DNA of 64,000 bases. Source: Blastococcus sp. CT_GayMR16 (lineage in GTDB: Bacteria; Actinomycetota; Actinomycetes; Mycobacteriales; Geodermatophilaceae). Made by a program: the position numbers and the translations under genes. How positions within the stretch are numbered: the first letter of the stretch is position 1; the number at the start of each line of letters is the position of its first letter. The DNA lies in contig NZ_SPQK01000007.1 in NCBI RefSeq assembly GCF_004570875.1, positions 62,001 through 126,000 on the forward strand, in the 5' to 3' direction. The notes under the pieces were generated by a model. It was given only the letters and a program-made list of their open reading frames with translations. It made no database searches and was not told the DNA's origin. Positions 54,852-63,493 of the stretch are shown in pieces.

Positions 54852-56918
54852 ATGCGGCCGAACGACCTCGCGCTCCTGCGCACCCCCGGTGTCCCGGCCC
54901 TGTCTCCCGACGGGCGGATGGCGGTTGTCGCCGTCACGCGCCCGGACCTCGAGGCCGACGAGTACCGCAGTCAGCTCTGGGCCGTGCCCACCGACGCGTC
55001 GGCGGCCGCGCGGCCGCTGACCTCCGGCCACCTCGACAGCGCCCCCGCGTTCTCGCCGGACGGTCGCTGGCTGGCCTACCTCAGCGCCCAGCCCGGAGAG
55101 CGCCCGCAGGTCTGGCTGCTGCCGACCGCCGGGGGAGCACCCCGCCGGCTCACCGAGCACCACCTGGGGGCCGGGGCTCCGGTCTGGTCGCCGGACTCGC
55201 GGCGGCTCGCCTACGTCGCCCGAGTCCCCGAGCACGGGCGCTACGGCACGGTCGACGGTGTCGGGCCGGCCGCGGAGCCGCCGCGGCTGATCACCACGCT
55301 GAAGTACCGCCGGGACGCCGTGGGCTTCCTCGGCGACCGGCCCAGCCAGGTCTTCGTGCTCGACCTCCCCGCGGACTTCGAGGACGACACGGCCCCGCCG
55401 CCGGAGCCGGTCCAGGTCACCACGGGGACGCCGGACTGCGTCGACGTCACGTGGCGTCCGGACGGCGCGGAGCTCGCCTTCGTCTCCGCGCGGCACCCGC
55501 GGGCCGACGTGGACCTCGTCCGGGACGTCTACGCGATCGGCCCCGACGGTTCCGGGCTGCGGCGGGTCACCGAGTCCCGCGGCGACTGCGCCCTGCCGGC
55601 CTTCGACCCGACCGGCCGGACGCTCTACGTCACCGCCGTCCCCGATCTCGGACCGGACGGGCTGGACTTCGTCGCTCGGCAGGCCGTGCCCTGCCGGGTC
55701 GACGCCGACGGGGGTCCGCTGGAGCCGCTGCTGGATCCGGCCCAGCACCATCGCGGGGACGAGACCCCCGGGACGATCGTGGTCGACGGCGCCGTCCTGG
55801 TCGGCGTGCAGCGCAAGGGTGCGGTCGAACTCCTGCGGGTGCCGGCCGACGGAGGCGCCCCCGAGGTGCTGGTCGACGGATCGTTCACCGTCCGGGGATT
55901 CGCGGCCGCCGGGGAGGTGGTCGTCGCCGTCGTGGCGCACGACCGGTCGGCCGGCGAACTGATCGCGGTGACCCCGGGACGACGTCGGCTGCTGACCGCC
56001 TTCGGACGACGGCTGGGGGAGACCGGCCGGGTGCACCGGATGCGTGAACGGACGGCCACCGCCCCGGACGGCTATCCCGTGCACGGCTGGGTGACGACCC
56101 CGCCCGGACCTGGCCCGCACCCGGTGCTGCTCACCATCCACGGCGGCCCGTTCGCCCAGTACGGCTGGAGCCTGTTCGACGAGACGCAGGCCTATGTCTC
56201 GGCGGGCTACGCCGTGGTGCAGTGCAACCCGCGCGGGTCCTCCGGCTACGGCGAGGCGCACGGGCGGGCGATCAAGGGCGGCTTCGGCGAGCTCGACGCC
56301 GCCGACGTGCTGGCCTTCCTGGACACGGCGCTGACCGATCCGACGCTCGACGCCGACCGGGTGGGGGTCATGGGCGGCTCCTACGGCGGCTACCTGACCG
56401 CGTTCCTCATCGGCCGCACGTCGCGGTTCGCCGCTGCCATCAGTGAGCGGGCGCTGGTCGACCCGGTGAGCTTCGTGGGGTCCTCCGACATCGGCTGGGC
56501 CTTTCCCGACCAGTACCTGGGCACCGACCCGGAACGCCTCGCCGCGCAGAGCGCCATGATCGGCGCGCCGGCGATCACCACGCCGACACTGGTCATCCAC
56601 TCCGAGGAGGACTGGCGGTGTCCGCTCGAGCAGGGTGCCCGCCTGTACGTCGAGCTCAAGCGCCGCGGCGTCCCGTCGGAGCTGCTGCTGTTCCCCGGGG
56701 AGGGGCACGAGCTGTCCCGCTCGGGACGGCCACGCCACCGCCTCGCGCGACTGGAGCACGTGCTGCGGTGGTGGGCGCGCTGGCTGCCGACGCCGCAGAA
56801 CTCCGGCGCCGCTCCGGCGGACCGGCCGGCGGAATTGCCGGCGGCGACGCCCGAGCCTCCCGAAGGTGAACCGGCCGCGGCCGAGCCGCTGACGGTGCGC
56901 GCCACCCGGGTGCCTTAG
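54852..56918 (+). CDS. S9 family prolyl oligopeptidase-like peptidase
   Basis: A 688-residue cytoplasmic serine peptidase. The N-terminal 400 residues are a beta-propeller with repeats such as ALSPDGRMAVVAVTRPD, AFSPDGRWLAYLSAQPG and WSPDSRRLAYVARV. The C-terminal alpha/beta-hydrolase domain has ILTIHGGPFAQYGW-type oxyanion region (VLLTIHGGPFAQYGWSLFDE), CNPRGSSGYGEAHG, the nucleophile in GGSYGGYLTAF, the aspartate in IHSEEDWRCP and the histidine in GEGHELSRSGRP. It probably trims short or acylated peptides. The C-terminal 35 residues are a low-complexity Pro/Ala tail. Confidence 0.95.
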   Translation: MRPNDLALLRTPGVPALSPDGRMAVVAVTRPDLEADEYRSQLWAVPTDASAAARPLTSGHLDSAPAFSPDGRWLAYLSAQPGERPQVWLLPTAGGAPRRLTEHHLGAGAPVWSPDSRRLAYVARVPEHGRYGTVDGVGPAAEPPRLITTLKYRRDAVGFLGDRPSQVFVLDLPADFEDDTAPPPEPVQVTTGTPDCVDVTWRPDGAELAFVSARHPRADVDLVRDVYAIGPDGSGLRRVTESRGDCALPAFDPTGRTLYVTAVPDLGPDGLDFVARQAVPCRVDADGGPLEPLLDPAQHHRGDETPGTIVVDGAVLVGVQRKGAVELLRVPADGGAPEVLVDGSFTVRGFAAAGEVVVAVVAHDRSAGELIAVTPGRRRLLTAFGRRLGETGRVHRMRERTATAPDGYPVHGWVTTPPGPGPHPVLLTIHGGPFAQYGWSLFDETQAYVSAGYAVVQCNPRGSSGYGEAHGRAIKGGFGELDAADVLAFLDTALTDPTLDADRVGVMGGSYGGYLTAFLIGRTSRFAAAISERALVDPVSFVGSSDIGWAFPDQYLGTDPERLAAQSAMIGAPAITTPTLVIHSEEDWRCPLEQGARLYVELKRRGVPSELLLFPGEGHELSRSGRPRHRLARLEHVLRWWARWLPTPQNSGAAPADRPAELPAATPEPPEGEPAAAEPLTVRATRVP

Positions 56919-56924
56919 CCCCCG

Positions 56925-58025
56925 ATGCCGGACCTCCTGAGTCGCCGCGCGCTCGGCCGGGCCACCCTCGCCCGGCAGCTGCTGCTCGAGCGGGTCCGGC
57001 GGCCGGTGGCCGAGACGCTGGAGCACCTGGTCGGTCTGCAGGCGCAGGTGCCGCGCGTGCCGCACCTGGCGCTGTGGGACCGGCTGGCCGACTACGACCC
57101 GGCCGAGCTCGACGGGCTCATGACGTCGCGCGCCGTCGTCCGCACGCAGCTCATGAGGACGACGATCCACACCGTCACCGCCGCCGATGCGCTGGCGCTG
57201 CGCCCCCTGCTGCAACCGGTGCTCGACCGCACCTTCGCCGGCACCGCCTGGGGGCAGCGGCTGCGCGGGCAGGATCTCGCGGCGGTGGTGGCGAAGGCCG
57301 CCGACCTGCTGACGGAACGGCCGATGGGGCGCGCCCAGCTGCAGCGGGAGCTGGCCGGCCGCCATCCGGGTCTCGACGCGGAGGCGGTCGCCTTCGGGGT
57401 CAGCTACTGGGTGCCGTGGGTGCAGTCGCCGCCACGGGGCCTCTGGACCTCCTCCGGCGCCGCGGTGATGACGACGGTCGCAGCCGAGCTCGGTGCCGTG
57501 CCGGCTCGCGCGACCTCGCTCGACGATCTCGTCGTCCGCTACCTCGCGGCCTTCGGACCGGCGAGTGTCCGGGACGTCCAGGCCTGGTGCGGGCTGACCC
57601 GGCTCCGCGAGGTGGTCGATCGGATCGGCCCGGGGTTGCGGCGGTTCCGCACGGAGGACGGGATCGAGCTGTTCGACGTCCCCGATGCGCCGCTGCCCGA
57701 CCCGGAGACCCCTTCACCCGTCCGCTTCCTCGCCGAGTACGACAACGTCGTCCTGTCGCACGCGGACCGGTCCCGCGTCGTCGCCGAGGGCGACCACGTC
57801 CTCCTGCCCGGTGGCGCCGGGGGCTGGACCGGCACCGTCCTGGTGGACGGCCTGCTCCGGGCGACCTGGGCCGCGCGCCGCGAGGGGGCGGTCACCGCGC
57901 TGACCGTGCGGCCGTCCGGGCAGCTGTCGTCTCCCGAGCGGTCGGAGGTCCTGGCCGAGGGCGAGCGGCTGCTGGGCTTTCTCGCCGCCGGCCGGGAGCA
58001 TCGGGTCGGCTTCGGGACGGCCTGA
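56925..58025 (+). CDS. AlkZ-like DNA glycosylase (winged-helix family)
   Basis: A 366-residue protein of the HTH_42/AlkZ family with tandem winged helices. The signature motif QxQ is seen as Q39-A-Q41 in LVGLQAQVPRVPHLALW, and SRAVVRTQLMRTTIHTV and FLAEYDNVVLSHADRSRVV are further family marks. AlkZ itself opens DNA interstrand crosslinks in streptomycetes; chromosomal relatives with QxQ or QxD act on alkylated bases. The gene starts seven bases after the S9 peptidase stop and is likely co-transcribed, although the functions are unrelated. Confidence 0.85.
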   Translation: MPDLLSRRALGRATLARQLLLERVRRPVAETLEHLVGLQAQVPRVPHLALWDRLADYDPAELDGLMTSRAVVRTQLMRTTIHTVTAADALALRPLLQPVLDRTFAGTAWGQRLRGQDLAAVVAKAADLLTERPMGRAQLQRELAGRHPGLDAEAVAFGVSYWVPWVQSPPRGLWTSSGAAVMTTVAAELGAVPARATSLDDLVVRYLAAFGPASVRDVQAWCGLTRLREVVDRIGPGLRRFRTEDGIELFDVPDAPLPDPETPSPVRFLAEYDNVVLSHADRSRVVAEGDHVLLPGGAGGWTGTVLVDGLLRATWAARREGAVTALTVRPSGQLSSPERSEVLAEGERLLGFLAAGREHRVGFGTA

Positions 58026-58050
58026 CTGCGCGGACACCCCTCCGCGGCAA

Positions 58051-58056
58051 TAGCGT
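58051..58056 (+). promoter_or_regulatory. -10 element of small gene at 58063
   Basis: TAGCGT ends six bases before the ATG at 58063, with CTGCCC between and no ribosome-binding site. A leaderless transcript is likely. Confidence 0.5.
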
Positions 58057-58062
58057 CTGCCC

Positions 58063-58344
58063 ATGGCGCTCATCTATCCCGTCCTGGCCGATTCCCCGGA
58101 GCCGGAGGAGGGGTCGACGCCCGACGTCGCCGAACTCGCCGCAGACCTCTCCGACCAGTGGCTGGTCGAGGTCGCGGTCGGTGAGGACGGTGACGACGCC
58201 TGCTTCGGCCCGCTCGCCGCCGGCATGGCGTGGGATCTCGCCGTCGAGATCGTCGACAAGCGGCCCGAGTGGACGGTGTCGGTGGTCCCGCTCTACATCG
58301 CGGAGCCCGCCGACCAGATCATCGCCCTCTTCGAGGAGGACTAG
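58063..58344 (+). CDS. Small acidic hypothetical protein
   Basis: A 93-residue, strongly acidic protein starting MALIYPVLADSPEPEEGSTP and containing LSDQWLVEVAVGEDGDDACF and VVPLYIAEPADQIIALFEED. No family is recognised. Its TAG stop falls inside the ACTAGC target of the downstream IS element, so the insertion left the protein intact. Confidence 0.65.
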   Translation: MALIYPVLADSPEPEEGSTPDVAELAADLSDQWLVEVAVGEDGDDACFGPLAAGMAWDLAVEIVDKRPEWTVSVVPLYIAEPADQIIALFEED

Positions 58345-58345
58345 C
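58340..58345. repeat. IS target-site duplication, left copy
   Basis: ACTAGC immediately before the left end of the IS element; the identical hexamer stands at 59395-59400. A 6-bp duplication centred on CTAG is typical of IS481-family insertion. Confidence 0.93.
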
Positions 58346-59291
58346 TGTAGTGACCTGAGAGGTTGGTGACGCGGCTGGCGGGAGGTCGGCCGCCGAGAGC
58401 GGTGTGGCCGCGGTGATGGTTATAGCGGTGCAGCCAGGCGGGGTAGGTCTGAGCGCGCTCGTTGTCGCTGCCGTAGGCGTCCGCGTAGGCCCATTCCTCG
58501 GTCAGTGTTCGGTGGAAGCGTTCGACCTTGCCGTTGGTCTGCGGCCGGTAGGGCCGGGTCCGCGTGTGCGCGATCTCGCTCAATGCGTCGCGGAACGGGT
58601 GTGAGCGGTAGCAGGCGCCGTTGTCGGTGAGCACCCGCGTGACGGTGATTCCGCAGCTAGTGAAGTAGGCGTTGGCTCGGGTCCAGAAGGCCGCGGCGGT
58701 CTCCTTGCGCTCGTCGGTGAGGAGCTCGGAGTAGGCCAATCGGGAGTGGTCGTCCAGGGCGGTGTGCAAGAAGACGTAGCCCAGCCCGGCGCGGTGCCGG
58801 TGGGGACGGGCCGCGCGGCCGTGGATCTTCCAACCGCCCCCGTCGGGAATCCGGCCGAGCTTCTTCACGTCCAGGTGCACCAGGTCCCCGGGGGCGGCGT
58901 GCTCGTAGCGGCGCACGACCCGTGTGGTGGTGCGGTCGAGCCAGGCCAGTCGGGCAAGGCGATAGCGAGACAACACCCGGTGCACCGTGGATGGGTGCAG
59001 GCCGAGCAGGAAACCGATCCGGGCCGGACCCCAACGGCGGGTCACCCGGACCTTGATGATCCGCCGCTCGAGCCGGGTCGGGGTCCGGCGCGGGCTGTGC
59101 TGAGGACGGCTGGAGCGGTCATACATGCCGGCCGGGCCTTGCCGCCGGTAGCGGCCGGCCCACCGGGCGGCGGTGGTCGCCGAGACCTGGAACCGCTCGG
59201 CCGCGCGCCGCAGCGGCCAGTTCTGATCGACGACACAGCGAGCCAGCTGCAGGCGCCCCCGCGGAGTCAGCAGGGCATTAGCGTGGGACAC
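58341..59291 (-). CDS. IS481-family transposase
   Basis: A 316-residue DDE transposase. The N-terminal helix-turn-helix reads NWPLRRAAERFQVSATTAAR, followed by a second HTH. The catalytic triad appears as D in DLVHLDVKKLGRIP, D in VLTDNGACYRSH and E in NGKVERFHRTLTEEWAY. The GTG at 59291 gives MSHANALLTPRGRLQLARCV. The frame is intact. The element supplies no stop codon of its own: the TAG at 58343-58341 lies in the target-site duplication. Confidence 0.95.
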   Translation of the reverse strand: MSHANALLTPRGRLQLARCVVDQNWPLRRAAERFQVSATTAARWAGRYRRQGPAGMYDRSSRPQHSPRRTPTRLERRIIKVRVTRRWGPARIGFLLGLHPSTVHRVLSRYRLARLAWLDRTTTRVVRRYEHAAPGDLVHLDVKKLGRIPDGGGWKIHGRAARPHRHRAGLGYVFLHTALDDHSRLAYSELLTDERKETAAAFWTRANAYFTSCGITVTRVLTDNGACYRSHPFRDALSEIAHTRTRPYRPQTNGKVERFHRTLTEEWAYADAYGSDNERAQTYPAWLHRYNHHRGHTALGGRPPASRVTNLSGHYS

Positions 59292-59394
59292 GAAGACCTC
59301 CGGGTTGAGGAGCGGTTCCTAGACAGCTCCACACCTCACTCGGAGGTCTTCCCCTTGTCACCAGACGCCGTCACCAACGTCCGTGGTCAGTACA
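58346..59394 (-). mobile_element. IS481-family insertion sequence, complete (1049 bp)
   Basis: The left end begins TGTAGTGACC and the right end, read on the other strand, begins TGTACTGACC; further matches include GTTGGTGACG about 20 bases in, so the imperfect terminal inverted repeats span about 30 bases. The element is flanked by the exact direct repeat ACTAGC and carries one intact transposase gene. It is complete and may still be able to move. It landed between two convergent genes without breaking either. Confidence 0.95.
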
Positions 59395-59400
59395 ACTAGC
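59395..59400. repeat. IS target-site duplication, right copy
   Basis: ACTAGC directly after the right IS end, identical to 58340-58345. Confidence 0.93.
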
Positions 59401-59411
59401 GGTCCCGTTCG

Positions 59412-59918
59412 TCAGCCGCCCGGAACGGTGAAGTCGGTCAGCGTCGCGGTGCCCGGTGCGAGAGCGGCGAACGCGGCGGCCAGGACGAACACCGCGACGC
59501 CGCCGGTCGGGAACCCGGTGCTCAGGTCGCGCCGGGCGGCGGGGCTGCCCTCGCCGTCGTCCAGGATGCTCGCCAGCACCCCGATCGACGGGTTGTGGCC
59601 GATGACGGCCAGGGTCGCCACGTCGTCCGGGATCTCCTGGATCACCGCGAGCAGCGCCTCGACGGTGTTCTCGTAGATCCGCGCGTCGACGACCGGCGGC
59701 AGGCCCGGTGCCACCCCGGCCCCCGCCCGCTCCCAGGTCTGCGCCGCCCGGACGGCGGGGGAGACGACCGCCCGGTCGGGCGCGAGGCCGGCCCGCTTCA
59801 GCCACGACCCGATGGCCGAGGCGTGCTGCGAGCCCCGTTCGGTGAGCGGCCGGTCGGCGTCGACCGGGGCGTCCGCGGCCTGGGCGTGACGGACCAGGAG
59901 AAGTCGGCGCGGCTGCAC
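59412..59918 (-). CDS. SixA-like histidine phosphatase
   Basis: A 168-residue phosphatase of the histidine-phosphatase superfamily. The catalytic RHG-type motif is LLLVRHAQAA near the N-terminus, LTERGSQHA follows, and the second catalytic histidine lies in VIGHNPSIG. SixA removes phosphate from histidine phosphotransfer proteins such as NPr; in actinobacteria the substrate is not known. The GTG at 59918 gives MQPRRLLLVRHAQ. Confidence 0.9.
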   Translation of the reverse strand: MQPRRLLLVRHAQAADAPVDADRPLTERGSQHASAIGSWLKRAGLAPDRAVVSPAVRAAQTWERAGAGVAPGLPPVVDARIYENTVEALLAVIQEIPDDVATLAVIGHNPSIGVLASILDDGEGSPAARRDLSTGFPTGGVAVFVLAAAFAALAPGTATLTDFTVPGG

Positions 59919-60041
59919 CGGCCGAGTCTGGCACCGCCGCGGTCAGCCCACCCGAGGGCCCGTCACGGCGTCGTCGGCCGTCGACACCGGCTGCCCGGCC
60001 CGGCAGGCTGGCCGTTCGAGCACCGGCGAGGGGAGCAGGCG

Positions 60042-60251
60042 ATGGCAGGGCGCTTCGAGTACAAGGTCGAGGAGATCCGGGAGGGGATGATCGGCGGCAA
60101 GATGTCCGGCAACAAGCTGGAGAAGGTGCTCAACGAGCGCGCTCGTGAGGGCTGGCAGCTCCGGGCGATCACCTCCGTCGAGGTGAAGGGCCGGATCGGC
60201 CCGGGCGGTGTGGAAGGCGTGCTGATCACCTTCGAGCGCCCCCTGGCCTAG
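60042..60251 (+). CDS. DUF4177 family small protein
   Basis: A 69-residue protein starting MAGRFEYKVEEIREGMIGGK, with NKLEKVLNERAREGWQLRAI and a terminal VLITFERPL. This is the pattern of DUF4177: a strand, a helix with EGW, and two strands. GGGGAGC stands before the ATG at 60042. The function is unknown. Confidence 0.85.
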   Translation: MAGRFEYKVEEIREGMIGGKMSGNKLEKVLNERAREGWQLRAITSVEVKGRIGPGGVEGVLITFERPLA

Positions 60252-60295
60252 CGAGGTCACGTTCCGACGCAGCCGACCCCCGTGCCGACGGCGCG

Positions 60296-61108
60296 TCAGT
60301 GGTGGTGGCCCTGCCGGCCGAGGGTCTCCAGCGGGGTCGCGCCGGGGCGGGTCCACTGCGGCACGGGTCGGCTGGTCGGGCCCCAGGCCGCGGCGCCGTC
60401 GGCGTCCGAGCGCCAGTACCAGCAGATCGGCGAGCCGTGTCCACCGACCGGCGCGCCGACCTGGGGCGCCTCGGGCCAGCCCTCGGGGTTGTCCTCCCAC
60501 CCCTCGCGGCGGCCGTAGGGCGTCATGTCGAGCAGCCCGAGTGAGCCGTCGGCCGGCTCGTTGCCCCGGCCCGTCGTGGAGTAGGTGAGGAACACGCGGT
60601 CGCCGTCGCGCAGGTAGCAGAGGATGTGCCCCTCCTCGGTGGCGATCGGCGCCTCCACGCCCCGCACCGAGTACCAGGGCTGGGGATAGCCCATGAACTC
60701 GACGTAGGGAGCGACCTCGTCCCACCGGCCCGAGGTCAGGACGGCGAACGAGACGCCGCGGGCGTTGAGGTAGACGGCGTCCCGCATGTGCCAGAGGTTG
60801 AAGGTGCAGCCCTCGCACTGCCCCTGGTGCGGCGCGCCGTCGTACCACATGGAGTGGTAGACCACGAGCTCGTCGCGGCCCTGGAACAGGTCTCGGAACG
60901 GGACCGGGCCGTCGGGTCCGACGACCTCGACCGTCCCGTCGAGCTCCACCATCGGCAGCCGCCTGCGGGCCGCGGCGAGGGCGTCGCCCTCGCGGGTGTG
61001 GGCCTTCTCGCGGACCAGGAGCTCGTCCCGGGCGGAGTGCCAGGTGGCCCGGTCGACGACGGGCGGTCGGCCGGGCAGCGCGGTGGTCGGGTCCCTCGGC
61101 GTGGTCAT
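60296..61108 (-). CDS. DUF899 family thioredoxin-like protein
   Basis: A 270-residue protein starting MTTPRDPTTALPGRPPVVDR. Family marks are ARDELLVREKAHTREGDALA, RRRLPMVELD, FRDLFQGRDELVVYHSMWYD, the cysteine pair in GQCEGCTFNLWHM, and the late stretch DMTPYGRREGWEDNP. The fold is thioredoxin-like, and the CEGC pair may be redox-active. The substrate is unknown. The ATG at 61108 starts the conserved part; the open frame upstream does not resemble the family. The tail ends in a His-rich GRQGHHH. Confidence 0.88.
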   Translation of the reverse strand: MTTPRDPTTALPGRPPVVDRATWHSARDELLVREKAHTREGDALAAARRRLPMVELDGTVEVVGPDGPVPFRDLFQGRDELVVYHSMWYDGAPHQGQCEGCTFNLWHMRDAVYLNARGVSFAVLTSGRWDEVAPYVEFMGYPQPWYSVRGVEAPIATEEGHILCYLRDGDRVFLTYSTTGRGNEPADGSLGLLDMTPYGRREGWEDNPEGWPEAPQVGAPVGGHGSPICWYWRSDADGAAAWGPTSRPVPQWTRPGATPLETLGRQGHHH

Positions 61109-61206
61109 GGTGTCCTCCGCGTGTCTGCTGGCCGATGTCCTACGACACCAGAACAGACCCGCGACCGGACCGGAACTCATCGCGGTGAAGGCGGTCCCGA
61201 GCCGGA

Positions 61207-61875
61207 TCACCAGCCGCGGGCGCGCCACTCGGCCAGGTGCGGGCGCTCCGTGCCCAGCGTCGTGTCCTTGCCGTGGCCGGGGTAGACCCACGTCTCGTCG
61301 GGCAGCGTCCCGAACAGCCGCTCCTCGACGTCGTCGATCAGGCTGGCGAACCGGGCGGCGTCCTTCTGTGTGTTGCCGACCCCGCCGGGGAACAGGCTGT
61401 CGCCGGTGAAGACGTGCACGCCGGCGTCGCCCGGCCCGCGCCAGACGAGGGCGATGCTCCCGGGCGTGTGACCGCGCAGGTGGATCACCTCGAGCGTCTG
61501 CCCGCCGAACGTCACGGTGTCGCCGTGCTCCACCTTCCGGTCCAGTGACACCGGCAGATCGGGAGCGTCGGCCGGGTGCGCAACGGTGTTCGCCCCGGTG
61601 GCCAGGACGACGTCGGACAGCGCGCGGTGGTGGTCCCAGTGGCCGTGTGTCGTGACGACCGTGCGCAGCGGAGCGTCACCGATCAGGGCCATGAGTGCCG
61701 CGGGCTCGGCGGCGGCGTCGATGAGCAACGCGTCCCCGGTCGCGGTGTCGCGCAGCAGGTAGGCGTTGTTCGCCATCTCGCTCACGGCCAGCTTGCTGAT
61801 CGTCAGCCCGGGCAGCTCGCGCACGTCGGCCGGACCACCCACCTCGACGTCGCCGGTGTACGGGGAGGCGCTCAT
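61207..61875 (-). CDS. Metallo-beta-lactamase fold hydrolase
   Basis: A 222-residue glyoxalase II-like hydrolase. Zinc ligands are in TTHGHWDHHRAL (HxHxDH), HLRGHTPGS, VFTGDSLFPGGVGN (bridging Asp) and VYPGHGKDTTLG. The start MSASPYTGDVEVGGPADVR is at 61875, with GGAGTCCTGG before it. It shares a 48-base divergent promoter region with the amidase gene. The substrate may be a thioester or another small ester. Confidence 0.92.
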   Translation of the reverse strand: MSASPYTGDVEVGGPADVRELPGLTISKLAVSEMANNAYLLRDTATGDALLIDAAAEPAALMALIGDAPLRTVVTTHGHWDHHRALSDVVLATGANTVAHPADAPDLPVSLDRKVEHGDTVTFGGQTLEVIHLRGHTPGSIALVWRGPGDAGVHVFTGDSLFPGGVGNTQKDAARFASLIDDVEERLFGTLPDETWVYPGHGKDTTLGTERPHLAEWRARGW

Positions 61876-61911
61876 CCAGGACTCCGATCGGAAAGTGTCA
61901 GCGACCGCCGT

Positions 61912-61917
61912 TACGGT
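61912..61917 (+). promoter_or_regulatory. -10 element of amidase gene
   Basis: TACGGT ends six bases before the ATG at 61924, with no Shine-Dalgarno sequence, so the message may be leaderless. Confidence 0.45.
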
Positions 61918-61923
61918 CCTTGC

Positions 61924-63348
61924 ATGGACGCTAGCGGAGCTGCCGACCCTGCTCAGGTCGCCGCCGGGACGGTCGGCCTGCCCGCCACCGAGATCGCCCG
62001 GCTGGTTCGCTCGGGCGAGGTGACGGCGGTGGACGTCGTCCGCGCGCACCTGGCCCACATCGACGCGGTCGACGCCCGGGTCGGCGCGTTCCGGGTGGTC
62101 CGCCGCGACATGGCGCTCGCCGAGGCGCACGCCATCGACACCGCGCTCACCCGGTTCGCCCTGCCGCTCGCGGGCGTGCCCATCGCGGTGAAGGACAACG
62201 TGGCCGTGGCCGGGGAGGTCTGCACCGACGGCTCGCCGGCGTGTACGAAGGGGCCGGAGACGAAGGACCATCCCGTCGTGGCGCGCCTGCGCAAGGCCGG
62301 GGCCATCGTCGTCGGCATCACGCGGGCGCCCGAGCTGTGCCTGTACGGCACGACCGACGGTCCGGGGACGGTGAGCCGCAATCCCTGGGACACCGCCCGG
62401 TCCCCGGCGGGCAGCTCCGGCGGCAGCGCCGCGGCGGTCGCCTCGGGCTCGGTGCCCCTGGCCCACGGCAACGACGGCATGGGCTCGCTCCGGCTGCCGG
62501 CCGCCGCGTGCGGGCTGGTCACGCTCAAGCCCGGGAGGGGCGTGGTGCCGGCCGAGATCGGATACGACAGCTGGTCGGGGATGGCGGAGAACGGCGCGCT
62601 GGCGACGACCGTGGCCGACCTCGCCGTCGCCCATGCGGTGATGGCGGGGGATGAGCCCGGCCCCCTCGCCGATCCCGGCCGGCCGCTGCGCATCGGGATC
62701 TCCACCCGCTCGCCGGTGCCCGGGGTCCGCGCCGACGCGGCCACCCGTGCAGCCGTGGACGCCGTCGTCGCCCAGCTCACGGCGGCCGGGCACACCGTCG
62801 TCCGGAAGGACCCGCCGATCACCCCCGGTGCGGCCGCCGGTGCGATGACCCGCTGGATGATCGGCGCCGAGAACGACGCCGAGCACCTGGGCCTCGACCG
62901 GGCGGCGCTGCAGCCGCGCAGCCGCACGCACGCCCGGATCGGCCGGATGGTGCACCGGGCCGGGCTCGTGCGACCCGCCACCGCCGAGCGGTTCCGGGAG
63001 CGGATGGTCGGGTTCTTCGCCGACGTCGACGTGCTGCTCAGCCCGGTCACGACGGGGCCCCCGCTGGCGGCCCGGCCGTGGCACGAGCGCTCGTTCATGG
63101 CCAACGTCGTGGCCAATGCCCGGTGGGCGCCGTGGACCGCGGCCTGGAACCTGGCCGGCCTCCCGGCAGTGGTACTGCCGGCCGGCAGTCAGCCCGACGG
63201 GCTGCCCGTGGCCGTCCAGTTCGTCGGCCCCCCGGGTGCCGAAGGGCGACTACTCTGGCTGGCAGGAGAGCTCGAGCGCCTGCAGCCCTGGCGCCGTTAC
63301 GCACCCGTCTTCGACCCCACTGCCTCGTCGGCCCCGGCACCCGTCTGA
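61924..63348 (+). CDS. Amidase signature family protein
   Basis: A 474-residue amidase. The Ser-Ser-Lys triad is seen in LAGVPIAVKDNVAVAG (Lys), SPAGSSGGSAAAVASG (cis-Ser and glycine-rich signature) and GNDGMGSLRLPAAACG, where the usual GGGS carries Met in place of one Gly. The C-terminal AWNLAGLPAVVLPAGSQPDG and GLPVAVQFVGPPGAEGRLLW are typical. It is not part of a GatCAB set, since no gatB or gatC is near, so it is probably a catabolic or detoxifying amidase. Confidence 0.93.
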   Translation: MDASGAADPAQVAAGTVGLPATEIARLVRSGEVTAVDVVRAHLAHIDAVDARVGAFRVVRRDMALAEAHAIDTALTRFALPLAGVPIAVKDNVAVAGEVCTDGSPACTKGPETKDHPVVARLRKAGAIVVGITRAPELCLYGTTDGPGTVSRNPWDTARSPAGSSGGSAAAVASGSVPLAHGNDGMGSLRLPAAACGLVTLKPGRGVVPAEIGYDSWSGMAENGALATTVADLAVAHAVMAGDEPGPLADPGRPLRIGISTRSPVPGVRADAATRAAVDAVVAQLTAAGHTVVRKDPPITPGAAAGAMTRWMIGAENDAEHLGLDRAALQPRSRTHARIGRMVHRAGLVRPATAERFRERMVGFFADVDVLLSPVTTGPPLAARPWHERSFMANVVANARWAPWTAAWNLAGLPAVVLPAGSQPDGLPVAVQFVGPPGAEGRLLWLAGELERLQPWRRYAPVFDPTASSAPAPV

Positions 63349-63493
63349 GCGCTCGTCCCGGAGCGGCGGGCACGCCGTCCGGCATGCATGACGGGCGCGA
63401 CAGCGGGGCACGCGGGGGAGCGGGAACAGCTCCCCGATCGGGGGCCTTGGCCTCCAATGATGCATCTGGCCACAGCGACTGACAGGGATCACA
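63349..63493 (+). other. uvrA upstream region
   Basis: 145 bases between the amidase and uvrA genes. I looked for a LexA-type GAAC-N4-GTTC dyad and found none. AGGGAT before the ATG at 63494 is the likely ribosome-binding site. Confidence 0.4.

Noticed and set aside
58346-59394. A composite transposon or genomic island border at the IS element
   Set aside because: There is only one IS copy, with a clean target duplication and ordinary chromosomal genes on both sides.
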